DNA from: JAUPVN01 sp964423475
GTDB lineage: Bacteria > Patescibacteriota > Saccharimonadia > Saccharimonadales > CAIOMD01
Length of the DNA: 24,742 bases
Reading direction: 5' to 3'
Assembly (NCBI GenBank): GCA_964423475.1
Contig: CAYRFD010000011.1
Coordinates: 1-24,742 of the forward strand
The notes under the pieces are model-generated. The model was not told the DNA's origin. It did no database searches and worked only from the letters and a program-made list of their open reading frames with translations. The first letter of the stretch is position 1, and every line of letters begins with the position of its first letter. Below, piece by piece: positions 15,249 to 21,789 of this stretch. A program made the translations under genes and the position numbers.

Positions 15249-15596
15249 CTAATTTGTCACGAAAGCAGTAGGCTGTGTTTCTGTCATATTTTTAGCTATA
15301 GTACTATTTTTTACGCGTTCAAGGTTTTGCAAACGCACTGCGTCTAGCTCTAAGCCATCATGCTCTTCAGATAGTCTATCTTGCTGTGTTTGCAATTCAC
15401 TAACCTTATAACCCAATGCATTTGTTTTAGTTATTTGAGTAAGATATACAAGCCCAAGTAAGCATAAAATAAGCACAATCACCACAACATTAGCAACTGG
15501 CCCAAAGCCTTTCCGGCTGGGCTGAATACTAACGACATTGCGATTACGCTGATACGCAGCAGCTCTAGATACTGTAACTGATTTTCCGTATGTCAT
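15249..15596 (-). CDS. ftsL: FtsL-like cell division protein
   Basis: From the ATG at 15596 this is a 115-residue bitopic protein: a basic cytoplasmic part, a membrane segment at 34-53 (VANVVVIVLILCLLGLVYL), then a coiled coil at about 62-95 (LQTQQDRLSEEHDGLELDAV). FtsL pairs with FtsB and FtsQ to activate FtsWI. Sequence is poorly conserved in the family; the call rests on size, topology and position between rsmH and ftsI. An in-frame ATG at 15662 would add 22 very basic residues but lies inside a 12-bp stem-loop, so 15596 is preferred. Neither start has an SD; the 15596 start is preceded by an A-rich tract. Confidence 0.85.
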   Translation of the reverse strand: MTYGKSVTVSRAAAYQRNRNVVSIQPSRKGFGPVANVVVIVLILCLLGLVYLTQITKTNALGYKVSELQTQQDRLSEEHDGLELDAVRLQNLERVKNSTIAKNMTETQPTAFVTN

Positions 15597-15629
15597 ATTT
15601 GTTTTTTCTTTTTTTATTTTGTTTTTGGT

Positions 15630-15664
15630 GTTTGTGCGATGGCATTTTAGCTCATCGCACAAAC
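15630..15664. repeat. Perfect 12-bp inverted repeat in the ftsL leader
   Basis: GTTTGTGCGATG (15630-15641) is exactly complementary to 15653-15664 across an 11-nt loop. No T run follows on either strand, so it does not look like a terminator. It begins at or just after the start of transcription predicted from the TATAAT at 15673-15678, so it would be a 5' hairpin of the ftsL mRNA or an operator over the start site. Confidence 0.7.
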
Positions 15665-15672
15665 GGCGTCGT

Positions 15673-15678
15673 ATTATA
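15673..15678 (-). promoter_or_regulatory. -10 box of an internal ftsL promoter
   Basis: A perfect TATAAT on the minus strand, predicted start about 15666. No good -35 is seen; that position is occupied by the palindrome 15683-15704, so an activator or repressor site there is plausible. Confidence 0.5.
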
Positions 15679-15680
15679 CT

Positions 15681-15740
15681 CTAAAGTACGTGAACTTGTA
15701 CTTTTTGAGTAATAGACCGACCAGTGACTTTAATTTTCAT
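15681..15740 (-). CDS. 19-residue mini-ORF coupled to rsmH
   Basis: ATG at 15738-15740 overlaps the rsmH stop as ATGA and is preceded by AAAGGA (15747-15752) at 6 nt, one of the better ribosome sites in the window. It encodes MKIKVTGRSITQKVQVHVL and stops at TAG (15681-15683). It may be a real micropeptide or a leader ORF whose translation affects the palindromic ftsL promoter just downstream. No family is recognised. The ribosome site and overlap are seen; expression is inferred. Confidence 0.45.
   Translation of the reverse strand: MKIKVTGRSITQKVQVHVL
15683..15704. repeat. 7-bp inverted repeat at the ftsL promoter
   Basis: AAAGTAC (15683-15689), 8 nt, GTACTTT (15698-15704). It covers the spacer and -35 region of the TATAAT at 15673-15678 and the end of the mini-ORF, and is operator-like. 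Confidence 0.5.
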
Positions 15741-16624
15741 CGCTGGTCCTTTCTTTTTATATTTATCTTTGCGGCGACCCGGAGTTTTGCACTCCTTGAT
15801 CGCGGATTGAAAGCTATTTCTTGAGGTGTTGCAACAATTGGTTGTTTAGTAACAATCTGCAAGTCTGCATCGTAACGATTTCCCCCTTTTTCAGAAAAAA
15901 ATCGTTTTATAATGCGGTCTTCTAACGAATGAAAACTAATTATTCCTAGTCTTCCTCCTGGTCTTAGTAGTGCCATCCAAAGCGGTAAAACACTTTCTAC
16001 TAAACCAAGCTCATCGTTAACCGCAATACGTATTGCCTGAAAGGTACGAGTGGCCGGATGTTTACCCTGCCAACGACCAGTTGTTTTAGCAACTAGATCG
16101 GCGAGTTGCGTGGTATTAGCAATTGGCCTACCCAGAACAATTGCATTAGCTATCTTGCGTGCTTGCGGCTCTTCGCCATAAGCTCGTAAAATACGTTCTA
16201 AAGGTTCCGCACCCCACTCATTTACTATGGTAGAAGCCGTTAAAGGCTGCCTTTTGTCCATACGCATATCTAGTGGGCCCTCAGAACGAAAACTAAAACC
16301 ACGACTCGCCTGTGAAAGGTGCTGTGACGATACGCCTAAATCTGCCAATATAAGATCAAACGATGCTCCCTCTTTAATTAGTACTTCCGCAGCGGAATAA
16401 AAGTCTTTATGTAAAAACCTTATTCCGGTACTATCAAATTTGTTTACAAGGTAATCATAAGCAGTTTTATCGCGATCAACCAGTACGCTACCGGCATAAT
16501 TATTTGTACAATCAAGCATCGCTTTTGCGTGCCCCCCATAGCCAGCAGTAGCGTCTAAATAACGCTCCCCTGGTAAGGGTCTAATTGTAGAAATAACTTC
16601 TGATAGTAATACTGGTTCATGCAT
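15737..16624 (-). CDS. rsmH: 16S rRNA (cytosine1402-N4)-methyltransferase RsmH
   Basis: Methylates N4 of C1402 in the 16S rRNA decoding centre using S-adenosylmethionine. The 295-residue protein begins MHEPVLLSEV, followed by the SAM-binding DATAGYGGHAKAML, then LILADLGVSSQHL, RGFSFRSEGPLDMRMD and IISFHSLEDRIIKRFF, all hallmarks of the family (also called MraW). The length is slightly short of E. coli (313). No SD precedes the ATG, only an A/T tract. It is second in the division cluster, 342 nt after mraZ, an unusually long intra-operon gap. Confidence 0.97.
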   Translation of the reverse strand: MHEPVLLSEVISTIRPLPGERYLDATAGYGGHAKAMLDCTNNYAGSVLVDRDKTAYDYLVNKFDSTGIRFLHKDFYSAAEVLIKEGASFDLILADLGVSSQHLSQASRGFSFRSEGPLDMRMDKRQPLTASTIVNEWGAEPLERILRAYGEEPQARKIANAIVLGRPIANTTQLADLVAKTTGRWQGKHPATRTFQAIRIAVNDELGLVESVLPLWMALLRPGGRLGIISFHSLEDRIIKRFFSEKGGNRYDADLQIVTKQPIVATPQEIAFNPRSRSAKLRVAAKINIKRKDQR

Positions 16625-16966
16625 AATTTTTATTTTTATTTTTGCAAGATCACCGATTCAGCAACCAACGTTTTGTTTTTGTAAATGTTTTTGTTTTTGT
16701 AATATAGGTTTTTTAAAAGTGTCATAAATGCTGATAAAGTATCAAATGCGAATTTGAAAAATTTGCGTATAAATATCAGCTGACTGCTCTTAAAAGTACC
16801 CAATAGAGACTTGTGTGAGGTGGAGTTTTGGGAGGTGTTTTGCTTAAAATGTACGAGGATTTTTAGCGTAGTTCCTATATTCTACGTGTTGGCTGCCAAA
16901 TCGCTAATCTCGAGTCGATTTGGTTTTTGCTGTTTTTGTTAATTGTTAAAGGACTTACGGCAGAAA
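16625..16966 (-). other. 342-nt spacer between mraZ and rsmH with three hairpins
   Basis: Reading with the operon, the spacer holds CCAAATCG/CGATTTGG (16896-16923, 12-nt loop), CGTAG/CTACG (16867-16886), a pyrimidine-rich part with two ACCTC-type motifs on the minus strand (about 16815-16840, complementary to SD sequences), and a long imperfect hairpin closed by GCTGATA/TATCAGC (16730-16780). A 29-codon Lys/Asn-rich ORF (16636-16725) ends just before rsmH but lacks an SD. The first hairpin is followed by TTTTT only on the plus strand. The whole looks like an untranslated regulatory leader of rsmH. Confidence 0.5.
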
Positions 16967-17326
16967 CTACTTTGCGCTCAAGCGCCAATAAGCGCCTGCT
17001 CTTACCGCAACAATCTGCTTGGTAATACCGGCATAATCTAAGTGATGCTGCTCTAGGGTTATTCTCCCCTGTTTTTGATCGAGCTCATCACCCGTTTTGC
17101 CACTGCGAAACTGTACATTTAAGTCGGCCACACGCTCATCTAAGATGTGACCTTTTAGCTCGGGCTCAACTTGGTTGTCCCAAACTTCTTGTGAGTACAG
17201 ATGCAAGTATGCACCAAATCCTCTTGTTACGACGACACCGCTTTTAAACTCACTTCTTACTTCAGCGGGTATGCTGAGTCGATGCTTATCATCGAGCTTT
17301 CGTTCAAAGTAGTCTACGGTGGCCAT
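16967..17326 (-). CDS. mraZ: Transcriptional regulator MraZ
   Basis: A 119-residue protein with two SpoVT/AbrB-like MraZ halves: DDKHRLSIPAEVR in the first and DQKQGRITLEQHHLDYAGI in the second (family pattern D-KGR--IP--R and D-QGRI-L---L--YAGI). It is shorter than E. coli MraZ (152). MraZ forms rings that bind direct repeats in its own promoter and regulates the division cluster, while RsmH counters it in E. coli. Matching repeats are present upstream here. No SD precedes the ATG. First gene of the cluster. Confidence 0.95.
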   Translation of the reverse strand: MATVDYFERKLDDKHRLSIPAEVRSEFKSGVVVTRGFGAYLHLYSQEVWDNQVEPELKGHILDERVADLNVQFRSGKTGDELDQKQGRITLEQHHLDYAGITKQIVAVRAGAYWRLSAK

Positions 17327-17369
17327 ATTTTATTTCTGCCTAGTGGTTTTTTATTTTATTTGTGGTGCG

Positions 17370-17416
17370 ACCCACGTTTACCCACTACCAATAGTCTACT
17401 ACCCACCTTTACCCAC
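17370..17416 (-). promoter_or_regulatory. Four phased GTGGGT repeats, probable MraZ-binding boxes
   Basis: On the minus strand GTGGGT occurs at 17411-17416, 17401-17406, 17380-17385 and 17370-17375, with start-to-start spacing 10, 21 and 10 bp. All four face the same helical side. E. coli MraZ binds TGGGN repeats at 10-bp spacing in the same place. Here they lie directly downstream of the predicted -10 box and over the 5' leader, fitting autorepression. Confidence 0.8.
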
Positions 17417-17425
17417 TGCAAGTAC

Positions 17426-17453
17426 TTTATAGGTACTTTATCTGTTTTTACAA
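17426..17453 (-). promoter_or_regulatory. Promoter of the division cluster (mraZ)
   Basis: TTGTAA (17448-17453), 16 nt, TATAAA (17426-17431) on the minus strand. The start would be near 17419, leaving a ~92-nt leader that contains the MraZ boxes. Confidence 0.5.
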
Positions 17454-17457
17454 CAAG

Positions 17458-17466
17458 TTATCCACA
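17458..17466 (+). promoter_or_regulatory. DnaA box upstream of the mraZ promoter (proximal)
   Basis: Exact TTATCCACA, 4 bp upstream of the predicted -35 box and 31 bp from a second exact copy, in the same orientation and roughly the same helical face. Confidence 0.6.
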
Positions 17467-17488
17467 GTTTTTAACATGATAACAAATT

Positions 17489-17497
17489 TTATCCACA
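17489..17497 (+). promoter_or_regulatory. DnaA box upstream of the mraZ promoter (distal)
   Basis: Second exact TTATCCACA. A pair of perfect boxes at a promoter is the arrangement used where DnaA acts as a transcription factor; no dnaA, dnaN or other origin gene is nearby. Confidence 0.6.
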
Positions 17498-17534
17498 TGT
17501 AGCGTAAGCACTATAGCATTAACACTATATATGG

Positions 17535-17563
17535 TTTTAGATAATATTGCGTTTTATCTAAAA
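17535..17563. repeat. Perfect 10-bp inverted repeat between galU and mraZ
   Basis: TTTTAGATAA (17535-17544) and its complement (17554-17563) around a 9-nt loop. The T/A order is wrong for an intrinsic terminator in either direction. A second inverted pair, TATGCAT/ATGCATA (17595-17601, 17623-17629), follows directly after galU and may end the yvcK-galU transcript. Confidence 0.5.
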
Positions 17564-17634
17564 TAATCAAATTTCTATAAATATATAGATATTTTATGCA
17601 TCATAATGCTATAAAATCAATTATGCATAGCCAA

Positions 17635-18465
17635 TCATGTTTTATGTAAAGCAATATAATTGTTAGCAGCTAGCCAATCTTTAGGGTTACCACAATCTAG
17701 GTATTTTCCTACCGCCCCTTGTACACGCATTACACCACCATCTTTGACCCATTCATTTATAGGGTCTGTAATTAAATACTCACCTTGAGTTTTTTCTATA
17801 TAATACGATTTGACAATATAATCTAATAGTTTAGATGGCACAACGTATTTACTAATGTTAATTAGGTTAGAAGGAGCATCCTTTATGGCTGGCTTTTCTA
17901 TAATGGCCTCAAAAATACCATCTTTACTTGCTTTAATTACACCATATTTACTAAGTTCAGACTTTTCTACTGGTACGCCCAGCATGGCTGCTTCGTCTTT
18001 ATTTTTTACGCTTTGAATTAGCCTAGTTAACTCACTGCTACCATCTTTGTTCCATACAAAGTCATCGCCCATTAACACCAAAACCTGCTCATCATCTTCT
18101 ACAAAATGGCTAGCCAAAGTAACAGGCACCGCCGTGCCATATTTACCAGATTGAGCTTGTTCAACATATGCAAAAGTAACATCCTCTGGTGGTTTAATAA
18201 GCGGTAAATAATCTTCTTTGTGTTGATCTTTAAGATATCTTTCTAGGGCAGCATTGTGGCCATAATATCTTTGCAACTGATCGCTGCCCTCACCCACTAC
18301 AAAAACTATATTTGTAATACCAGCGGCAATACAATCTGCTACCACGTAATCTATCACAGGACGATTAATTACTGGTAACATACATTTTTCTACCACTTTT
18401 GTTACAGGTAACATGCGGCTACCATAGCCTGCAACAGGTATAATTGCTGTCGAAATCTTTATCAT
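17635..18465 (-). CDS. galU: UTP-glucose-1-phosphate uridylyltransferase
   Basis: Forms UDP-glucose from UTP and glucose-1-phosphate. The 276-residue nucleotidyltransferase has the nucleotide-binding signature GYGSRMLPVTK (residues 13-23) followed by CMLPV, then VEQAQSGKYGTAVPV and VLMGDDF with the metal-binding Asp, and YLDCGNPKDWLAAN at the end, as in GalU. It is slightly short of the usual 290-300. The start overlaps the yvcK stop by 4 bp (ATGA, 18462-18465), so the two are coupled. The exact sugar is assigned by family; a thymidylyltransferase is less likely from the C-terminal motif. Confidence 0.9.
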   Translation of the reverse strand: MIKISTAIIPVAGYGSRMLPVTKVVEKCMLPVINRPVIDYVVADCIAAGITNIVFVVGEGSDQLQRYYGHNAALERYLKDQHKEDYLPLIKPPEDVTFAYVEQAQSGKYGTAVPVTLASHFVEDDEQVLVLMGDDFVWNKDGSSELTRLIQSVKNKDEAAMLGVPVEKSELSKYGVIKASKDGIFEAIIEKPAIKDAPSNLINISKYVVPSKLLDYIVKSYYIEKTQGEYLITDPINEWVKDGGVMRVQGAVGKYLDCGNPKDWLAANNYIALHKT

Positions 18466-19463
18466 GAAAAATAAACCTTCATTAATTGTCTGGCAAGTGC
18501 GTCAGAATCATGCCTAATAAAAGAACGCGTATGTGCAATTATATCACCCTTTACGGCCGTCTTCACTTCTTTTGCACATATTTTTTTACCAACAGCTTTA
18601 TAATGTTTTTGTTTTAACTCTTGGGTTTTTACTTCTACCCCAAATTCTTTTTGCAATGCGTATCTCTTTAATAATGTCTTACTAGGCAACTCTGTATTAT
18701 AAAGTACATAATCTAACCTTGGCGCCCCAATAAAACGTTCTATCTCATCTGCATAGTCTGCCACACTAAAATTCTCACTCTGGCCAGGTTTGGTAACCAA
18801 ATTGCAAACATACACCACTCTAGCTTTTGTAGCTAATAAAGCTTGCTTCATACCATTTACAATTAAAGCCGGCGCTAAACTACCATATAAACTCCCCGGG
18901 GCAATCACTACCATATCGGCCGACTCTATTGCCTGTTTAGCACTTGGGTTTAACTTAGCTTTTGGCGATAATTCTAAAACAGGCCTCTCATCATTTTTAT
19001 TGAAACTCATATTATTTATTACGTGCTGACCTAAAATATTTGTACCATCTCTAGATTTTAGAACCAACTGAACATTATTAAGCGTTACGGGTATAACCTT
19101 GCCCTGAACGTTTAATACCTCATCGGCCACTTCTATAGCCTCGGCAAAATTACCCGTCATTTGCTCTAAAGCAGATAAAAAGATATTGCCAAAGGCATGG
19201 CCTTTTAAAGACCCTTCACTAAACCTGTAGTTAAACAAGTCTCTTACTTTTGGCGATTCGCTTAAAGCTACCAAACATTGCCTTACATCACCGGGGGGCA
19301 AAACCCCAAATTCGTCTCTTAATTGACCCGTAGAGCCGCCATCGTCTGCCATGTTTACAATTGCCGTTACATCACTAACATAGTTTTTTATGCCAGAAAG
19401 CAAAGTAAAACTGCCCGTGCCACCACCAATTACTACAATTTTTGCGCCTGTTATTTTTGTCAT
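18462..19463 (-). CDS. yvcK: YvcK/GlmR-family gluconeogenesis factor
   Basis: A 333-residue CofD-like protein. It begins with a nucleotide-binding motif VVIGGGTGSFTLLSG, then NMADDGGSTGQLRDEFGVLPPGDVRQCLVAL, GHAFGNIFLSALEQ, and VIAPGSLYGSLAPALIVNGM, all YvcK signatures. In Bacillus the protein binds UDP-GlcNAc and adjusts carbon flow into cell-wall precursors. It leads a two-gene unit with galU, immediately upstream of the division cluster, which fits that role. The ATG gives the standard N-terminus and follows a promoter with a ~14-nt leader and no SD. Confidence 0.93.
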   Translation of the reverse strand: MTKITGAKIVVIGGGTGSFTLLSGIKNYVSDVTAIVNMADDGGSTGQLRDEFGVLPPGDVRQCLVALSESPKVRDLFNYRFSEGSLKGHAFGNIFLSALEQMTGNFAEAIEVADEVLNVQGKVIPVTLNNVQLVLKSRDGTNILGQHVINNMSFNKNDERPVLELSPKAKLNPSAKQAIESADMVVIAPGSLYGSLAPALIVNGMKQALLATKARVVYVCNLVTKPGQSENFSVADYADEIERFIGAPRLDYVLYNTELPSKTLLKRYALQKEFGVEVKTQELKQKHYKAVGKKICAKEVKTAVKGDIIAHTRSFIRHDSDALARQLMKVYFS

Positions 19464-19483
19464 TATGTTATTATTAGCACAAA

Positions 19484-19513
19484 ATTATATTATTAACACC
19501 CCTTAACGGTCAA
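19484..19513 (-). promoter_or_regulatory. yvcK-galU promoter
   Basis: TTGACC (19508-19513), 18 nt, TATAAT (19484-19489) on the minus strand; predicted start near 19477. The -35 is part of a small inverted repeat GTCAA/TTGAC that it shares with a plus-strand TTGACA at 19520-19525. Confidence 0.6.
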
Positions 19514-19583
19514 TATTTTTTGACAAATATTTTTACTTTAGTGAATACCATCTACACGCTGAATAATATTTTAATAAACATAG

Positions 19584-19613
19584 TTGACAAATTAGCTAAT
19601 TATGTAATATAAT
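19584..19613 (+). promoter_or_regulatory. Consensus promoter positioned for a leaderless mRNA
   Basis: Perfect TTGACA (19584-19589), 18 nt, perfect TATAAT (19608-19613). The ATG is at 19622, only 8 nt after the -10 box, so the start of transcription should fall on or within a base or two of the A of ATG. There is no space for a ribosome site. Confidence 0.75.
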
Positions 19614-19621
19614 TATTAATT

Positions 19622-21784
19622 ATGCCTGAGCTTTGGACCCCAGATACACCTACATTAATTACATTAGATGAAAGAGAAATTATTAGCGGTGGTTCAATAC
19701 ATAAACGTCTAATAGCCCCACACTTAGAACAACCATCATCATTAACTGCTTTCTCTATACTTATGGATGGTGGTGTTTACGATAAATTTGTAAGTAGATA
19801 TACAAGTTCTAACCATGACCATGCCGGATATGCAGCAAATGCGCTACTAACATGGGAGTTTAGAAAGGTTGTAATTGCAAGATTGCTAGGAAGTATAGCA
19901 TCTATAAATAATATGCCATGCGCTACTAAAATACAGGAAATCGAACATACATTTTTAGAAGGTAACACTTTTCAAACTCCAACAGTGCCAAAAAAACTAT
20001 TTAGATTGATTGGGAAAACAGCGGCTACACTAGGTGAACCTGATAAAGATGATTATATACGTACTAGCAGAGACGTGCGCTCCGAGGGGGGGCAACTACC
20101 TAAAGAGCTTACTGCTATTAAAGCAGGTTTTGAAGTAAGCTCTCTTATGAGTATTCGCACCTGGGCTATAACGGTAATCAATTTTTTAAATGACAATCAA
20201 AATTTGTTTAAGGGCAATACTTACACTGATTTTACAAACAAAACTATAAAGCTAATTAAAAATAGCGTAATGCTACAAGATCAATTTCAACAAAACCCCA
20301 CACTAAAAGGTTTAGATACACTATTCTTAAACGCTAATAGCCTTCTAGAAGCCATCAAAGCACAAATGATAAATATTGATAGCCCGTTATTAGATATTAT
20401 AAAAATTGAATTAGAACAACTAACTACATTATTAGCAGAAATTAAAATTACAAGATTTATGGGTCATGTAGTAACAGTTGGTAATAAAGGTACTGGCATA
20501 ATCTCGGCTACAATATTACCTTATAATATGGGTGAGCTAGACGAAACCCCACCGCAAGAACATGCCAAAAAATCACCAGAAGATTTAGCCAGACTACGTG
20601 AAGAAGCAGAAACAGCTAGGCGTGCACGAGAAGAAGCAACAAAAGAAGCTAGGCGTGCACGAGAAGAAGCAGAAGAAGCAGCAAGGCTTACAAGGCAAGA
20701 AGAAGATAAGCTAAAAAAGCAAGATATTCAAGCATTGCTAACTAAATACGGTTTATCTATTTCCGGAAGACAATCGAGAAAATTAAAACTTAAAATAGGC
20801 GATAATTCTTTAAGCCATCGGATGAAATTAGGTAAAATAGACAAATCAGATAATGACGAAGATTATGAGGTATATGCTAAAGTTATTCATTGTTTAGCTA
20901 CAATCTGCAAAACGAGCAAACACAACCATGAAGAAATAAAAGCAAAACTGGAAACAATGATAGAAGAGTTTGAAGCTTTTTGGGTAAAGTATAAACTAGA
21001 TGAACCAAATAAACGCAAAGGATTAGAAACAGAAGAAATAGATTTATTAAAAATTCAAGAAATACTTATCTGGATAAAAAGCCACTGGCCAGTAATTAGG
21101 AGCATCTTAGAACAATCAGATGGATATGTAATTAATGAACAAACAATAAATTCTATTGGCATGCTATTTAGTACGCAGGAACAATCATTAAAGCCGCAGT
21201 CAGAGTCAGCAGATCAAATTAGCTTAACAGCCCCTACAGCAGGCTCAACTGATCAAGGTGACACAGAACAGAAACCAACCATATCAGATTTATTTGCTCA
21301 AGCATCAGAACTTGACTTGGAGGTGTTCCCTCCTGATACCATCACCATCGCAGCAATAGAAAGAGTTATATCAGATCATGTAAATAATTCCGACGAAACA
21401 AGAGAGCCACAAAGTGGCCGTATACATATTATAAAAACCTTAGCAGACCTTAAAGGTGGCACACTATATTATTCAAAAGAAAACAAAAATACGACTTTAG
21501 GAGATTTATACTTTATACTCGTATTTAAATCAGACGGTAAAACATTTGCCATAGCAGAAAACCCCTTTGAGGGAAACGCCACATACATATTCAGCAAAGA
21601 ACTATTGCGTATTGAAGGCGAAGATACAATTCTTGATATGCTTGGTTTTCAAAGAACTCAACTTAGACCGCTAAAAGGCTGCGAATTTGTAATACACGTA
21701 GACGAAGATGCACCCGCAGATCATTTAGATAAAATCAATACCGTTGTAATAAAACTTAGTGAACAAGCTGATCAAAAAATTTGA
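19622..21784 (+). CDS. Unknown 720-residue protein with central hendecad coiled coil
   Basis: Not recognised. Residues 1-310 are mostly helical with no catalytic motif I can name. Residues ~318-370 are a charged Ala/Arg/Glu coiled coil that contains a perfect 24-bp DNA repeat with an 11-residue period (ARRAREEA twice). Residues 370-520 are again helical and Lys/Glu-rich. A Ser/Gln/Thr-rich linker (about 525-555) leads to a 160-residue mixed alpha/beta C-terminal domain (GGTLYYSKE, LYFILVFKSDGKTFAIAENP). There is no signal peptide or membrane segment, so it is probably cytoplasmic. It is transcribed alone from a strong promoter divergent from yvcK and converges on the glycosidase gene with 5 bp between stops. 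The single long open frame, promoter and codon use make it a real gene. Confidence 0.85.
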   Translation: MPELWTPDTPTLITLDEREIISGGSIHKRLIAPHLEQPSSLTAFSILMDGGVYDKFVSRYTSSNHDHAGYAANALLTWEFRKVVIARLLGSIASINNMPCATKIQEIEHTFLEGNTFQTPTVPKKLFRLIGKTAATLGEPDKDDYIRTSRDVRSEGGQLPKELTAIKAGFEVSSLMSIRTWAITVINFLNDNQNLFKGNTYTDFTNKTIKLIKNSVMLQDQFQQNPTLKGLDTLFLNANSLLEAIKAQMINIDSPLLDIIKIELEQLTTLLAEIKITRFMGHVVTVGNKGTGIISATILPYNMGELDETPPQEHAKKSPEDLARLREEAETARRAREEATKEARRAREEAEEAARLTRQEEDKLKKQDIQALLTKYGLSISGRQSRKLKLKIGDNSLSHRMKLGKIDKSDNDEDYEVYAKVIHCLATICKTSKHNHEEIKAKLETMIEEFEAFWVKYKLDEPNKRKGLETEEIDLLKIQEILIWIKSHWPVIRSILEQSDGYVINEQTINSIGMLFSTQEQSLKPQSESADQISLTAPTAGSTDQGDTEQKPTISDLFAQASELDLEVFPPDTITIAAIERVISDHVNNSDETREPQSGRIHIIKTLADLKGGTLYYSKENKNTTLGDLYFILVFKSDGKTFAIAENPFEGNATYIFSKELLRIEGEDTILDMLGFQRTQLRPLKGCEFVIHVDEDAPADHLDKINTVVIKLSEQADQKI
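20615..20671 (+). repeat. In-frame 24-bp direct repeat, 33-bp period
   Basis: The same 24 bases occur at 20615-20638 and 20648-20671, encoding ARRAREEA twice at an 11-residue step. Exact DNA identity points to a recent internal duplication that keeps the hendecad phase of the coiled coil. Confidence 0.85.
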
Positions 21785-21789
21785 TAAAA

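Noticed and set aside
16636..16725. 29-codon ORF just before rsmH
   Set aside because: No SD; its Lys/Asn/Tyr content reflects an A-rich tract. It is kept only as a note in the spacer entry.
16896..16928. Hairpin plus TTTTT read as an intrinsic terminator
   Set aside because: The T run lies on the plus strand, opposite to the operon, and no plus-strand gene ends there. It is treated as part of the structured spacer.
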